From: Marinobacterium stanieri
GTDB lineage: Bacteria; Pseudomonadota; Gammaproteobacteria; Pseudomonadales; Balneatricaceae
Direction: 5' to 3'
Length of the DNA: 64,000 nucleotides
NCBI RefSeq assembly: GCF_900155945.1
Contig: NZ_FTMN01000001.1
Coordinates: 186,001 to 250,000 of the forward strand
The notes under the pieces are model-generated. The model worked only from the letters and a program-made list of their open reading frames with translations, was not told the origin of the DNA and ran no database searches. A program made the position numbers and the translations under genes. This document shows positions 36,219 to 45,613 of the stretch, piece after piece (position 1 is the first letter of the stretch; every line of letters starts with the position of its first letter).

Positions 36219-36862
36219 GATGCCTCCAGTTCCGGCGGGAAGATCAGCTCGGCTTCCGTTATTGCCTGCAGCGCTTCGTTGCTGATGGGCTCCAGCTTCT
36301 CTCGCACTACCAACCCTTCCGGCGTCACATCGATCACGGCCTTCTCGGTGATAATGCGCGAGATACAGGCCGCTGCGGTAAGCGGTAAACGGCAGTGCTT
36401 AAGGACCTTGGGGGCGCCCTTCTTATCGCAATGGGTGGTTAACACCACAATACGCGGCGTTTTCTGCGCCAGCTCCATGGCGCCACCGATACCAGGGGAG
36501 AACTTGCCCGGAATCTTCCAGTTGGCCAGATTGCCCTGCTGATCGACTTCAAAAGCGCCAATCATGGTCAGATCCAGTTTGCCGCGACGTATCATGGCAA
36601 AGGACACGGCACTGTCGAAAAAGGCGCTGCCAGGGCGCGTCGCGATATATGCGCCAGCAGAGTCGATCAGAAACGGATCCATCTGCTCCGGCTGCGCCTG
36701 CTTCCAGGCCCCCAGCACGCCATTTTCGGTATGGATAAGAACGTCCATATCCTCCGGCAGGTGATGGATAACCTGAGTCGGCAACCCTATCCCCAGATTC
36801 ACGATATTGCCCGGCTGAATTTCGCGGGCAGCACGACTGATAATGCGATTAATGTCGGACAT
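36215..36862 (-). CDS. 3-oxoacid CoA-transferase subunit B
   Basis: The 215-residue product is the B chain of a family I CoA-transferase: NLGIGLPTQV and the Glu-containing HTENGVLG, where the glutamate forms the enzyme-CoA thioester, then IGGAMELAQK and a C-terminal DVTPEGLVVREKLEPIS. The start at 36862 (MSDINRII) overlaps the A-chain gene by 14 bases; an ATG at 36886 is less likely. With subunit A it would move CoA from an acyl-CoA such as succinyl- or acetyl-CoA to a 3-oxo acid. Confidence 0.93.
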   Translation of the reverse strand: MSDINRIISRAAREIQPGNIVNLGIGLPTQVIHHLPEDMDVLIHTENGVLGAWKQAQPEQMDPFLIDSAGAYIATRPGSAFFDSAVSFAMIRRGKLDLTMIGAFEVDQQGNLANWKIPGKFSPGIGGAMELAQKTPRIVVLTTHCDKKGAPKVLKHCRLPLTAAACISRIITEKAVIDVTPEGLVVREKLEPISNEALQAITEAELIFPPELEAS

Positions 36863-37544
36863 GATGTTCCATAATCCCGTAGTCATTCGTCAGGGCGGGT
36901 AACACCACCAGACTGCTTACAAAAGCACTGGGAGTGTGGATACAGGCAGGCTCAAGCTCACCCGGCGCACGGCAGTGGGCGGTTTCCACGATCACCTGAT
37001 TCGCCGCCATGGCCATCAACGGGCTGAAATTAATGGCACTGCCCTGGTACACCAGGTTGCCAAAGGTGTCGGCCTGGGCCGCATGGATCAGGGCAAAGTC
37101 AGCCCCCAATGCCATCTCCACCTTGTATCGTGCACCTTTCCAGTCGAGCAGGTCCTCAGGCTTGGTAATTTCAGACTCTAAACCGATATCGGAGAGAAAA
37201 CCGAAGCTGCCGGCACCGGCCGTGCGGATCTTTTCCGCAAAAATGCCCTGGGGGTGAAATTCCACTTCCAGCACACCTTCATTCATCAGCTCGATGACGC
37301 GGCGGTTCAGGCCGATATGGGTCGAGACCAGCTTATCGACCTGCCCGTTTTCAATCAGCTTGCTGATACCGATGCCCATTTCATTGGCATCGTTCTTGAT
37401 CAGGGTAAGGTGCTTCTGTCCCTGCTTAAGCAGTTCATCGATCAGCGCAAAGGGTGTGCCCGGGCTGCCGAAGCCTCCGACCATGATGCTTGCCCCGTCC
37501 GGGATCTGAGCAATGGCCTGCTCAATTGTTTGCTGCTTGTTCAT
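36849..37544 (-). CDS. 3-oxoacid CoA-transferase subunit A
   Basis: The 231-residue product is the A chain partner: [37 protein letters not shown], and [23 protein letters not shown]. It forms the heteromeric transferase with the next gene. The start at 37544 overlaps the stop of the ABC ATPase gene by four bases, so import and activation genes are translationally linked. Confidence 0.93.
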   Translation of the reverse strand: MNKQQTIEQAIAQIPDGASIMVGGFGSPGTPFALIDELLKQGQKHLTLIKNDANEMGIGISKLIENGQVDKLVSTHIGLNRRVIELMNEGVLEVEFHPQGIFAEKIRTAGAGSFGFLSDIGLESEITKPEDLLDWKGARYKVEMALGADFALIHAAQADTFGNLVYQGSAINFSPLMAMAANQVIVETAHCRAPGELEPACIHTPSAFVSSLVVLPALTNDYGIMEHHVRH

Positions 37545-38299
37545 GAGTGGATACTGGCCAGAAATTGTTGGGTACGTTGATGCTGAGGATTGCCGAAGAC
37601 CTGATCCGGTGTCCCCTGCTCCACAATGAAACCGCCATCCATAAAAATGACGCGGTCGGCTACCTTGCGGGCAAACTCCATCTCATGGGTCACGATCAGC
37701 ATGGTCATGCCCTCTTTGGCCAGGCCCTCCATCACCGACAGCACTTCGCCGACCAACTCCGGGTCCAGTGCTGAGGTAGGCTCATCAAACAGCATGACGC
37801 TCGGGTTCATGGCCAGCGCACGCACAATCGCCACACGCTGTTTCTGGCCGCCGGACAGCATGTCGGGATAGGCATCACGCTTGTCTGCCAAACCGACACT
37901 GGTCAGCAGCTGCATCGCCTTCTCCTCAGCCTCGGCCTTGTTCTGTTTAAGCACCTGCACAGGGCCTTCAATGACGTTTTGCAGGATGCTCATGTGGGGG
38001 AACAGGTGAAAGTGCTGGAACACCATGCCCAGGTTGGTCCGCACTTCGCACAGGTGCTTATCAAACGCTTTGCCCTTCAGGGAGGTATCGTTGATAAACA
38101 TGCCATTGACATGGATCTCCCCGGCAGTGGGGACTTCCAGGTGGTTAATGGTGCGCAACAGCGTACTTTTGCCAGACCCGCTGGGCCCGATGATGCAAAT
38201 GACTTCCCCGGCTTCAACCTGCAGATCCACCGACCGCAGCACTTCCAGGTCGCCGTAACACTTTCTCAGCGCCTCGACTCTGACGATAGCGTCACTCAT
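37541..38299 (-). CDS. Polar amino acid ABC transporter, ATP-binding protein
   Basis: The 252-residue product has Walker A ([12 protein letters not shown]), the signature [16 protein letters not shown], Walker B ([14 protein letters not shown]) and the H-loop in [23 protein letters not shown]. It belongs to the polar amino acid (GlnQ/HisP-like) ATPases. Two bases separate it from the permease gene, and it overlaps the CoA-transferase gene at its end. Confidence 0.96.
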   Translation of the reverse strand: MSDAIVRVEALRKCYGDLEVLRSVDLQVEAGEVICIIGPSGSGKSTLLRTINHLEVPTAGEIHVNGMFINDTSLKGKAFDKHLCEVRTNLGMVFQHFHLFPHMSILQNVIEGPVQVLKQNKAEAEEKAMQLLTSVGLADKRDAYPDMLSGGQKQRVAIVRALAMNPSVMLFDEPTSALDPELVGEVLSVMEGLAKEGMTMLIVTHEMEFARKVADRVIFMDGGFIVEQGTPDQVFGNPQHQRTQQFLASIHS

Positions 38300-38301
38300 G
38301 G

Positions 38302-38964
38302 TTAACTCCTTTGGGTCTTCAGGTGCATCCGTTTTTCGACGGCTCGCAGCGCCAGTGCGGTTGCGGACGTCAGGATGGCATAGAGGATGGTGGCCGCCAG
38401 ATACAGCTCGAAGGGTTTATAGGTTGTACCCACCAGCTGCTGGGTTTTCATGGTGAGCTCCACCAGAGTGATGGTCGACACCAGAGAGGTATCCTTGATC
38501 AGGATGATAAAGTTATTCCCCAAGGGCGGAATGATGTTACGTACCGCCTGCGGGAGAATGATCCTGCGCATGGCTTGCGCATGGGTCATGCCGATTGAAA
38601 GCGCCGCCTCGGTCTGACCATGGCTGATGGATTGAATGCCGGCACGAATGGTTTCGGCGTTGTAGGCCCCCACATTGAGTGCCAGCCCCAATACCCCTGA
38701 TACAAATGGAGACAACTCCAATCCGAACTGAGGCAACCCGTAGTAGATCAGGAACAGCTGCACCAGCAGCGGAGTGGAACGGATCAGCCAGATGTAGAAA
38801 CTGGCGATACCAAAAAGCACGCGATTACTGGATAGCCGTGCCAGCGCAGCCGCCAAACCGAATATAAGCCCCAGTACCAGAGAGATAACCGAGATATACA
38901 GTGTCAGCAGTGCTGCTTCCGAAAGAATCGGAAAATACTTAACGATGATTGCCCAGTCGAACAT
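38302..38964 (-). CDS. Polar amino acid ABC transporter, permease
   Basis: The 220-residue product has about five membrane spans and the His/Glu/Gln-family permease motif with [17 protein letters not shown] and the EAA loop [22 protein letters not shown]. Only one permease gene is present, so the channel is probably a homodimer. Confidence 0.95.
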   Translation of the reverse strand: MFDWAIIVKYFPILSEAALLTLYISVISLVLGLIFGLAAALARLSSNRVLFGIASFYIWLIRSTPLLVQLFLIYYGLPQFGLELSPFVSGVLGLALNVGAYNAETIRAGIQSISHGQTEAALSIGMTHAQAMRRIILPQAVRNIIPPLGNNFIILIKDTSLVSTITLVELTMKTQQLVGTTYKPFELYLAATILYAILTSATALALRAVEKRMHLKTQRS

Positions 38965-38975
38965 TGCCGCGCCCC

Positions 38976-39740
38976 TTATCGGATATCAGTACCGAACCAC
39001 TTTTCACTGATCTGCTGATAGGTCCCGTCAGCCTGCATATCAGCAAGTGCCTTGTTGATGGCGCTGAGCAGCTCAGGGTTATCTTTCTGCATGGCAATGC
39101 CAATCAGCTCCGGATACAGCAGGTCACCCGCCATCTGAATCGGCATATCCCGTTCCTGAATGGCCATCAGCCCGGTGAGACGGTCAGTGACAAAGCCAGA
39201 CAAACGCCCGGACTGGGTTTCCATCATCATCTGGGGAACACCCTTGTAGGTGCGTACTTCTACATCCGGTGCATTTTCACGCAGCCAGCCTTCAAAGGTG
39301 GTCCCCAGGGTGACGCCGATTTTGGCGCCTTTCAGCTCTGCCAGGCTGGTCGATTCGGCGCCTTTCTTAACAAAAAGCTGAGCGCCTGAGCGGTAGTAAG
39401 GGTTGGAGAAATCGATGGTTTTGAGACGCTCATCGGTAATGGCCATGGAGCCAATAATCGTGTCGTAACGGTTAGCCAGAAGGCCAGCGATGATGCCATC
39501 CCAGGCCGTTGCGATCGGCTCGCCTTCAACGCCGATGCGTTTGGCAATTTCACGGCCGATCTCAACATCGAACCCCGCCAGATCACCCTGTTCATCTACA
39601 AAGTTGAACGGAGGGTAGGCACCGGACATGGCAAAAGTCAGTTCATTTTCGCTTTTAACCGTCTCCAGGCCACCGGCAGCCTGAGCGTTTGATGCAAGTG
39701 CCAGCCCGAAACAGGCTGTCATTATCATTTTTTTCAACAT
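38976..39740 (-). CDS. Polar amino acid ABC transporter, periplasmic binding protein
   Basis: The 254-residue product starts with a signal peptide (MLKKMIMTACFGLALASNAQA, cut after about residue 21). It then shows the family 3 binding fold: FAMSGAYPPFNFVDEQGDLAGFDVEIG, the Arg-containing ITDERLKTIDFSNPYYRSG, and VTLGTTFEGWL. The ligand is an amino acid or a close analogue; the aspartate/arginine ligand-binding positions look intact. It is encoded just after the aminotransferase in the operon. Confidence 0.95.
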   Translation of the reverse strand: MLKKMIMTACFGLALASNAQAAGGLETVKSENELTFAMSGAYPPFNFVDEQGDLAGFDVEIGREIAKRIGVEGEPIATAWDGIIAGLLANRYDTIIGSMAITDERLKTIDFSNPYYRSGAQLFVKKGAESTSLAELKGAKIGVTLGTTFEGWLRENAPDVEVRTYKGVPQMMMETQSGRLSGFVTDRLTGLMAIQERDMPIQMAGDLLYPELIGIAMQKDNPELLSAINKALADMQADGTYQQISEKWFGTDIR

Positions 39741-39767
39741 TGCATTTCCCCTTTCGTTTTTGGAGTA

Positions 39768-41084
39768 TTACCGGCCACTCAGATCAGCCAGTGACTGATC
39801 GAACAGGCGCAGAATTTCGTCGATTTCCTCTCGTGTTACCGTCAGCGGTGGAGTGATCAGCACATGATCACCACGCACACCGTCCAGGGTTCGTCTTGGA
39901 TACACCAGCAAGCCACGTGCTTTGGCCAGGCGAGTGATCTCATTGAAAATGTTGTCTTCAGCGGGATATGGGGTTTTGCTGTCACGATCAGCGACAAACT
40001 CGACGCCCTGAAGCAGACCTACGCCACGCACCTGACCGATACAGGCATGCTTTTCTGCCAACTTATCCAGGCCTTCTCTCAGATAGGCTCCCTGACGGGC
40101 AGCATTGGCAACCAGCTCCTGCTCCTTGGTTGCTCTGACAACGGCCAGAGCCGTAGCACAGGCCAGAGGATTGCCGGCATAGGTGTGGCCATGCATGAAA
40201 CCGCCCGTCTCCAACACCTGGTCAACCAGTTCCTGTCTGGCCATCATGGCGGCCACCGGGTAATAGCCGGCCCCCATCCCCTTGGCCAACGCGATCAGAT
40301 CGGGTTTGACGCCCCAGTGTTGGTAGGCAAACCATTCGCCTGTACGGCCCATTCCAGAGAGCACTTCGTCCAGAATCAGCAGACAGCCATGGCGGTCACA
40401 GATCTCGCGAATGCCTTCCATGTACTGACGGTTGAGCATGCGTGCTCCGGTGCTGGCCCCGCCAACAGGCTCGATGGCAATCGCGATGATGTGTTCACCG
40501 CCCACCTCGGCAATGGCCGCATCGGTTTCAGCCAATACGGACGCAACATGCTCTTCCAGGGTGTTTTCTTGATAGCGGTAGAAATCAGGAGAAGGAACCT
40601 TGATCGACCCCAATGTGATATCCGTGAAAGGTGCTTCCAGGGGTTGGTAGCCGGTTAAACTCAGCGCGCCGAGGGTACTGCCGTGGTAGGAGGGTCGCAG
40701 GGAGACAAAATGGGTACGCTGTGATTGACCAATACTGACAAAATATTGCCGTGCCAGCTTCATGGCACTCTCAACCGCTTCCGATCCGCTTCCGACAAAG
40801 AAAACCTTATCCAGATCCCCTTGCGTCAGCTCGACGAGTTCTTCTGCCAGATCAATCGCCACCTGGCTTTCAAACTGGGTGCGATAACTGAATGCAACGC
40901 GGCCCAGTTGCTCAGCCATTGCCGCTTTAACAGCCGGATGGTTGTGACCGAGATTGCAGGTAATGGCACCCGAACAGGCATCAATATAACGCTTGCCATC
41001 GACATCCCAGATGTAGATGCCGTCTGCGTGTGAGACCAGCGGCAACTGGCCACTGGCTTGATAAAAGAGAGCGTTCCCGGTCAT
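39768..41084 (-). CDS. Class III PLP-dependent aminotransferase (first gene of the operon)
   Basis: The 438-residue product is a class III aminotransferase with YIDACSGAITCNLGHNHP, VGSGSEAVESAMKLARQY, PSYHGSTLGALSLTG, LDEVLSGMGRTG and the PLP Lys in LIALAKGMGAGYYP. Enzymes of this class act on amino groups away from the alpha carbon (omega, gamma or beta). The operon has CoA-transferase and thiolase genes but no aldehyde dehydrogenase, so a beta-amino acid giving a 3-oxo acid is the more economical inference. A well-formed promoter lies upstream. Confidence 0.9.
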   Translation of the reverse strand: MTGNALFYQASGQLPLVSHADGIYIWDVDGKRYIDACSGAITCNLGHNHPAVKAAMAEQLGRVAFSYRTQFESQVAIDLAEELVELTQGDLDKVFFVGSGSEAVESAMKLARQYFVSIGQSQRTHFVSLRPSYHGSTLGALSLTGYQPLEAPFTDITLGSIKVPSPDFYRYQENTLEEHVASVLAETDAAIAEVGGEHIIAIAIEPVGGASTGARMLNRQYMEGIREICDRHGCLLILDEVLSGMGRTGEWFAYQHWGVKPDLIALAKGMGAGYYPVAAMMARQELVDQVLETGGFMHGHTYAGNPLACATALAVVRATKEQELVANAARQGAYLREGLDKLAEKHACIGQVRGVGLLQGVEFVADRDSKTPYPAEDNIFNEITRLAKARGLLVYPRRTLDGVRGDHVLITPPLTVTREEIDEILRLFDQSLADLSGR

Positions 41085-41134
41085 GGAATCAAATACTCCG
41101 TTGTCAAAATTCTGTTGTTTTTAGTATGGAAATG

Positions 41135-41164
41135 ATTATAGGGAGATATTTTTTATTATTTCAA
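41135..41164 (-). promoter_or_regulatory. Promoter of the aminotransferase/ABC/CoA-transferase operon
   Basis: On the minus strand TTGAAA (41164-41159) and a perfect TATAAT (41140-41135) are spaced by 18 bases, about 50 bases before the aminotransferase start. The 192-bp gap to the divergent LysR gene is very AT-rich and would hold the regulator binding site; a TATAAT at 41208-41213 may serve the LysR gene. Confidence 0.65.
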
Positions 41165-41276
41165 CGCATAATGTTTTTTCATTAAAATATGATTTTTAGT
41201 CATCAACTATAATGACAGTTTGATCACGTCTAATCCGGTTAAAACCGAATAGAAAACAACAAGATGGGCACTGGTA

Positions 41277-42179
41277 ATGGCTGACATTAATCTGAATTCG
41301 CTGAAATCCCTGATTATTTTCAAGACGCTTTATGAGCAGGGAACAGCCACACGGACGGCCAAGGAGCTGGGCATAACCCAGTCCGGGGTCAGCCGTTCGC
41401 TGGCTCAACTGGAAGAAAATATCAATATGGCGCTGTTCATCCGGCATAAGAAACGGCTGGTTCCCATGCCGGAGGCGGATGAGCTCTATGGTGAAATTCT
41501 CAGGTTGATGGACAACCTTGAGGAGATGAAGCACAGCATTGTTGCTCTCAGAGAATTTGGTGCCTCACGCATGCGTTTGGCATCGGCACCCGCGCTGGGC
41601 TTCGCCTTTGTCCCCAAGCTGATTGCCAACATTCTCAGGATCAACCCGAAATACAGCATTTACTTCGACATCATGCCCAGCCCCGAAGTGGTGCGCTCCA
41701 TCGAGGCAGGACACTTTGATGCAGGCTTTGTAACCTTGCCGGTCAACTCACAGGCGCTGGTTGTAGAAGAACTCTTCAGTGTAAAAGCCGTCTGCCTGGT
41801 CCCCAAAGACCACCCATTGGCAGACTTGGAAACCATTCATGTAAAAGACCTGCGCGGCCAGCATCTGGTAATACCCAACCAGCCAAACCTGGCTGCTGAT
41901 CAGCTTCTGGCACTCATCAATGAAAACAACATCAGAATTGCCGGTAAAACCGAGGCCAATATTGCTGCGATCTGTTCACTGGTTGCCAACGGCGTGGGGA
42001 TAAGCCTGATCAACCCGATTACCGCTTTCGATAACCTGGCCGCCAGCCGGGACTTTGTCATCAAACCCTTTGAGCCCAGTTTTCACTACAGTTTTGGTCT
42101 GGCCTATCGGCAGAGCTGGTCCGGCAATCAGCTGATTCAACACCTGCGGGAAAGCCTGCCCAATCAGCCTGAATTTTGA
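41277..42179 (+). CDS. LysR family transcriptional regulator
   Basis: The 300-residue product has an N-terminal winged helix (ARTAKELGITQSGVSRSLAQLEENI style, residues about 4-63; the visible text is TATRTAKELGITQSGVSRSL) and a co-inducer domain of the periplasmic-binding fold. It is divergent from the beta-amino acid-type operon and is its likely regulator, as usual for LysR genes. The inducer is probably an intermediate of that pathway. Confidence 0.92.
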   Translation: MADINLNSLKSLIIFKTLYEQGTATRTAKELGITQSGVSRSLAQLEENINMALFIRHKKRLVPMPEADELYGEILRLMDNLEEMKHSIVALREFGASRMRLASAPALGFAFVPKLIANILRINPKYSIYFDIMPSPEVVRSIEAGHFDAGFVTLPVNSQALVVEELFSVKAVCLVPKDHPLADLETIHVKDLRGQHLVIPNQPNLAADQLLALINENNIRIAGKTEANIAAICSLVANGVGISLINPITAFDNLAASRDFVIKPFEPSFHYSFGLAYRQSWSGNQLIQHLRESLPNQPEF

Positions 42180-42304
42180 CGCGCCCGGGATGACAAAGCG
42201 ATACCAGTGGGGAGAGAGAGTTTGGCGGTATCAGAAACTTTGAGTAGAGGGTGACCCCAGCCACCCGGTCGGGGCCGGATGACAGGGGTCGGGTGAGGCA
42301 GGGA

Positions 42305-43807
42305 TCAGGCGAAGGCGAAGCCCAGCACCAGGAAGGCGATAAAGGCGAACACTGAACCCAGCAGAGCGTAAGGAATCTGGGTCCAGGCATGCTGCATGGA
42401 GGTACAGCCGGAGCCTTGTGCCGACAGAACAGTGGAGTCACTGAAGAAGCAGGCGTGGCTGCCAAATGCGGACGCTGAGAGCAGTGCACCAACGGTCAGC
42501 GGCATGGACATATCGATGGTCTGGGCAATGGGAATCACGATCGGCAGAGACACCACGAACACGCCCCAGCTGGAACCGGTGGCGAATACCACCGCCGCCA
42601 TGACAGCGAACACCAGTGCCGGCAGCAGCTCTTTTGACAGATAAGGCGTGATGGACTCGATGATGTACGGGGTCATACCCAGCTGATCATTGACGTCCTT
42701 GAGCATGAAGCCTGCGCAGACCACGGCGATCGGATGCAGCATGACTTTGAAACCATCCAGCATTGAGTCGACCATCTGACCAAAGTTCAGCAGGCTCTGC
42801 CAGTAGTACAGCACCATGGTGAACAGGGATGCAGTCAGGGCACCCAGCAGCAGGTCGATTTCATAGTAAACACTGGCACCGACCAGTACGGCCATCGGCA
42901 GCAGGAAGTTGATCAGGCCAACCATGGGCGACACTTTTTTGATCTTCGAGGTATCGAAGCCATCCTGCGCCACGCCCGGGGGTACGGTTTCACCTTTCTG
43001 CGCACGGGCTTCAGCCTGCTTCATGGCACCCAGGTTGCCAATCACGCCTGCAGCGACCAGGAAAACCACCAGCAGCGCCACCCAGCCGTAGGCCATAAAG
43101 GGGATGGATTCGATGTAGAGCGACATGCCTTTACCGGATTCGGTCGCACCGTTCTCTTCCAGCAGAGCAGCAAAGTAGACCGCCCAGGTGGAGATCGGTA
43201 CCAGAATGCAGACCGGTGCTGCAGTGGAGTCGACCAGATAGGCCAGTTTCTCGCGGGAGATTTTGTACTTGTCGGTCAGCGTCTTCATCGATGCCGACAC
43301 CGCAAGGGAGTTGAGGTAGTCATCGATGAATACCATGATGCCCAGAGAACAAGTGGTCAGCATGGTACCGCGCTTGGTTTTGATGCGACGGGCCAGAATC
43401 TCACCGAAGCTGACGACACTGCCGCCCCGCTCCAGAATATTGATCAAACCGCCCATCATGCCGCACACCAGTACGATCCAGGCGATGGTCTCATTCATCA
43501 CCACGTTGATGGAGAGATCCCCCAGACCGGTAACGACTTCCATCGGGTTGAGCAGAATCAAGCCGGCGATAATCCCGGCGAAGATGGCTTCCAGCGAGCG
43601 CTTGCTGTAGACCGCGACACAGAGTGTCAGAATAGCGGGCATGATGCTGATAAAGCCGAAATTGCCGGAGTCAGCATATTGCGTGGAAAGGTACCCAAAG
43701 CCCGCCATAATGGCACTGTAGAACAGAATCCAGCGGGTTTTCTGGGACAGGTTTTGACGATGATTCTGCGTCAGGGGGCCTGCAGAAACGGTCGGGTTAC
43801 TATTCAT
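42305..43807 (-). CDS. NhaC family Na+/H+ antiporter-like transporter
   Basis: The 500-residue product has about 11-12 hydrophobic segments and family motifs FIDDYLNSLAV, STAAPVCILVPISTWAVYF and ATGSSWGVFVVSLPIVIP, typical of the NhaC group of the ion transporter superfamily. Members exchange sodium for protons, or in some cases organic ions such as malate/lactate. It lies 91 bases after puuB on the same strand, so a role in putrescine or metabolite exchange is possible but not shown. Confidence 0.88.
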   Translation of the reverse strand: MNSNPTVSAGPLTQNHRQNLSQKTRWILFYSAIMAGFGYLSTQYADSGNFGFISIMPAILTLCVAVYSKRSLEAIFAGIIAGLILLNPMEVVTGLGDLSINVVMNETIAWIVLVCGMMGGLINILERGGSVVSFGEILARRIKTKRGTMLTTCSLGIMVFIDDYLNSLAVSASMKTLTDKYKISREKLAYLVDSTAAPVCILVPISTWAVYFAALLEENGATESGKGMSLYIESIPFMAYGWVALLVVFLVAAGVIGNLGAMKQAEARAQKGETVPPGVAQDGFDTSKIKKVSPMVGLINFLLPMAVLVGASVYYEIDLLLGALTASLFTMVLYYWQSLLNFGQMVDSMLDGFKVMLHPIAVVCAGFMLKDVNDQLGMTPYIIESITPYLSKELLPALVFAVMAAVVFATGSSWGVFVVSLPIVIPIAQTIDMSMPLTVGALLSASAFGSHACFFSDSTVLSAQGSGCTSMQHAWTQIPYALLGSVFAFIAFLVLGFAFA

Positions 43808-43898
43808 AAAATGACCTGTTGTTTGATTTATTATGCTTATTTCAAGGTCGGTTGATGATCTGGCGCTTCAGATCACCAACCAACAGGGTTTACCGGAA

Positions 43899-45188
43899 TC
43901 AGATACCCAGCTTGTCGCGCAGGTTGTAGTAGAAGGCGCCCATCGCGGTATAGGGGATGCGCATCATGCGGCCGCCCGGGAAGGGGTATTGCGGCAGGGA
44001 TGCAAAGATGTCGTAGCGTTCGGCCTGGCCCTGAATGGCATCCGACAGCACCTTGCCCGCCAGATGTGAACAGGTCACACCATGGCCGCTGTAGCCCTGG
44101 GCGTAGTAGATGTTGGCATTGGCACCGACACGACCAAACTGGGGCAGGCGCATCAGGGTCAGCAGGAAGTTGCCGGTCCAGGCGAAGTCCACTTTGGTCT
44201 CTTTCAGATGCGGGAAGGTTTTCAGCATCTTCGGCACGATTAGGGATTCAATTTTACCCGGCTCGCGAGCGCCATAGGTCACGCCGCCGCCGTAGATCAG
44301 ACGACCGTCGCCAGAGAGGCGATAGTAATCAAGCAGGTAGTTACAGTCTTCCACGCACTGATCCTGCGGCAGCAGGTCACGCTGCTGGGCTTCACTCAGA
44401 GGTTCAGTGGTGATCACCTGAGTGCCACAGGGCATCGCCTGGGCCTGTAGTTTGGGAATAAGGTCACCGAGGTAAGCATTGCCAGCCACCACGATAAAGT
44501 TGGCGGTTACACAGCCTTTGGGCGTGTGAACCTTAACCTTCTCACCCTCTTCCACTTTCACAGCGGGTGAGCCTTCGTAGATGACACCGCCCATGGACTC
44601 AACGGCCTGGGCTTCACCCAGCACCAGGTTCAATGGGTGGAAATGACCGCCGGATTTATCCAGCAGTGCGCCTTCGTAACGGCTTGTACCGATGTAAGAG
44701 CGCACTTCGGACTCGCTCAGCAGCTCCAGATCCGGATGGCCATGCTTCTCCCACAGCGCCTTTTTCTCTTGCAGCTCTTTGAACTGTTTGCCGTTACAGG
44801 CTGCGAAAATACCGCCGTCTTTCAGATCACACTGAATGCCGTAATCCTTCACCAGGCGGCGAATGATCTTGCCACCCTCAAACGCCATGGCCCCCATCGC
44901 CTTGCCGGTTTCCTGGCCATAGTGGCGTTCGATGAAATCGATGTCTCGACTGTAACTGTGAACAATCTGCCCACCGTTACGGCCTGATGCGCCAAAGCCG
45001 ATACGCGTGGCTTCCAGTACAACAACCTTGAAGCCCTGTTCAGACAGATGCAGCGCCGTGGACAGTCCGGTAAAACCAGCGCCGATGATGCATACATCCG
45101 CCTGCACCTGACCTTCCAGAGCCGGGCGAATGCGCTTATCGTTTGCAGAGGCTGCATAATACGATGTGGTATGTGAAAGTGCAGACAT
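43899..45188 (-). CDS. puuB: Gamma-glutamylputrescine oxidoreductase PuuB (FAD-dependent)
   Basis: The 429-residue product is a DAO-type flavoprotein with VCIIGAGFTGLSTALHLSE at the N-terminus and GYSGHGVTCSHLAGKVL near the end, as in PuuB. It oxidises gamma-glutamylputrescine to the aminobutyraldehyde with release of ammonia and peroxide. The start at 45188 (MSALSHTTSYYAAS) is preferred over an ATG at 45230. It has its own upstream region with a palindrome shared with puuC. Confidence 0.88.
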   Translation of the reverse strand: MSALSHTTSYYAASANDKRIRPALEGQVQADVCIIGAGFTGLSTALHLSEQGFKVVVLEATRIGFGASGRNGGQIVHSYSRDIDFIERHYGQETGKAMGAMAFEGGKIIRRLVKDYGIQCDLKDGGIFAACNGKQFKELQEKKALWEKHGHPDLELLSESEVRSYIGTSRYEGALLDKSGGHFHPLNLVLGEAQAVESMGGVIYEGSPAVKVEEGEKVKVHTPKGCVTANFIVVAGNAYLGDLIPKLQAQAMPCGTQVITTEPLSEAQQRDLLPQDQCVEDCNYLLDYYRLSGDGRLIYGGGVTYGAREPGKIESLIVPKMLKTFPHLKETKVDFAWTGNFLLTLMRLPQFGRVGANANIYYAQGYSGHGVTCSHLAGKVLSDAIQGQAERYDIFASLPQYPFPGGRMMRIPYTAMGAFYYNLRDKLGI

Positions 45189-45526
45189 GTTGTTTCTCGT
45201 ATTTAGATGAACCGGTCTTGGCGCCGGCATGTAAACCCAGTGGGAAATGATCTCCGCAGAGACGTTTGCCCTTGTGTAAACACCTTACGTTTCACCCCGC
45301 TTGCAGATATATACCCACCAGGGGATATATTTACGTTTTCATAAGATCCTCGAATGTAAGACAAACACCCGATAAATCACCTGCAAAAGCAACGAACGTC
45401 CAAACCAAGCAAAACCATGCCCTGCAATCGAACAGCTCGCACCAATTCAGTGCAAAAATAATAACGAGGGTTATAAAGGACGGCTGTATTTCGATAAAAA
45501 AAACCGGGTCGGTTTATTTTGGACAC
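45189..45526. other. Upstream region of puuB
   Basis: About 340 bp between the puuB start and the terminator of the puuA-GATase unit hold no convincing gene. It is moderately AT-rich, contains the palindromic operator at 45308-45329, and must include the puuB promoter. An open frame at 45266-45610 (plus strand) crosses both the operator and the terminator and has no recognisable content. Confidence 0.6.
45308..45329. promoter_or_regulatory. Palindromic operator of the puu genes, copy 1 (puuB)
   Basis: TATATACCC (45308-45316) and GGGGATATA (45321-45329) form an inverted repeat with one mismatch around ACCA. Its reverse complement matches the element at 52580-52601, upstream of puuC, at 18 of 22 positions. 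It is 120 bases before puuB. The neighbouring LuxR-type protein is a candidate to bind it. Confidence 0.6.
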
Positions 45527-45578
45527 AAAAAAAGGACACCCATCGCCGCAAGATTTATACCTGCGACAACGGGTATCC
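45527..45578 (-). terminator. Rho-independent terminator of the puuA-GATase operon
   Basis: On the minus strand the 17-base arms (45578-45562 and 45550-45534) pair over their whole length with four G-U wobbles around an 11-base loop, and seven U residues follow (45533-45527). On the plus strand the same wobbles become A-C mismatches, so the structure is strand-specific. Confidence 0.88.
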
Positions 45579-45613
45579 CCTTTTATAAAACCCGGCCAGT
45601 TAAGCCTTAATAC

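Noticed and set aside
35559-36542. 327-codon open frame on the plus strand opposite the M20 and CoA-transferase genes
   Set aside because: It spans the opposite strand of two overlapping operon genes, with no ribosome-binding site or family content.
42236-42300. Hairpin-like GACCCC/GGGGTC arms after the LysR gene
   Set aside because: The arms are short, far apart and not followed by a T-run; too weak to call a terminator.
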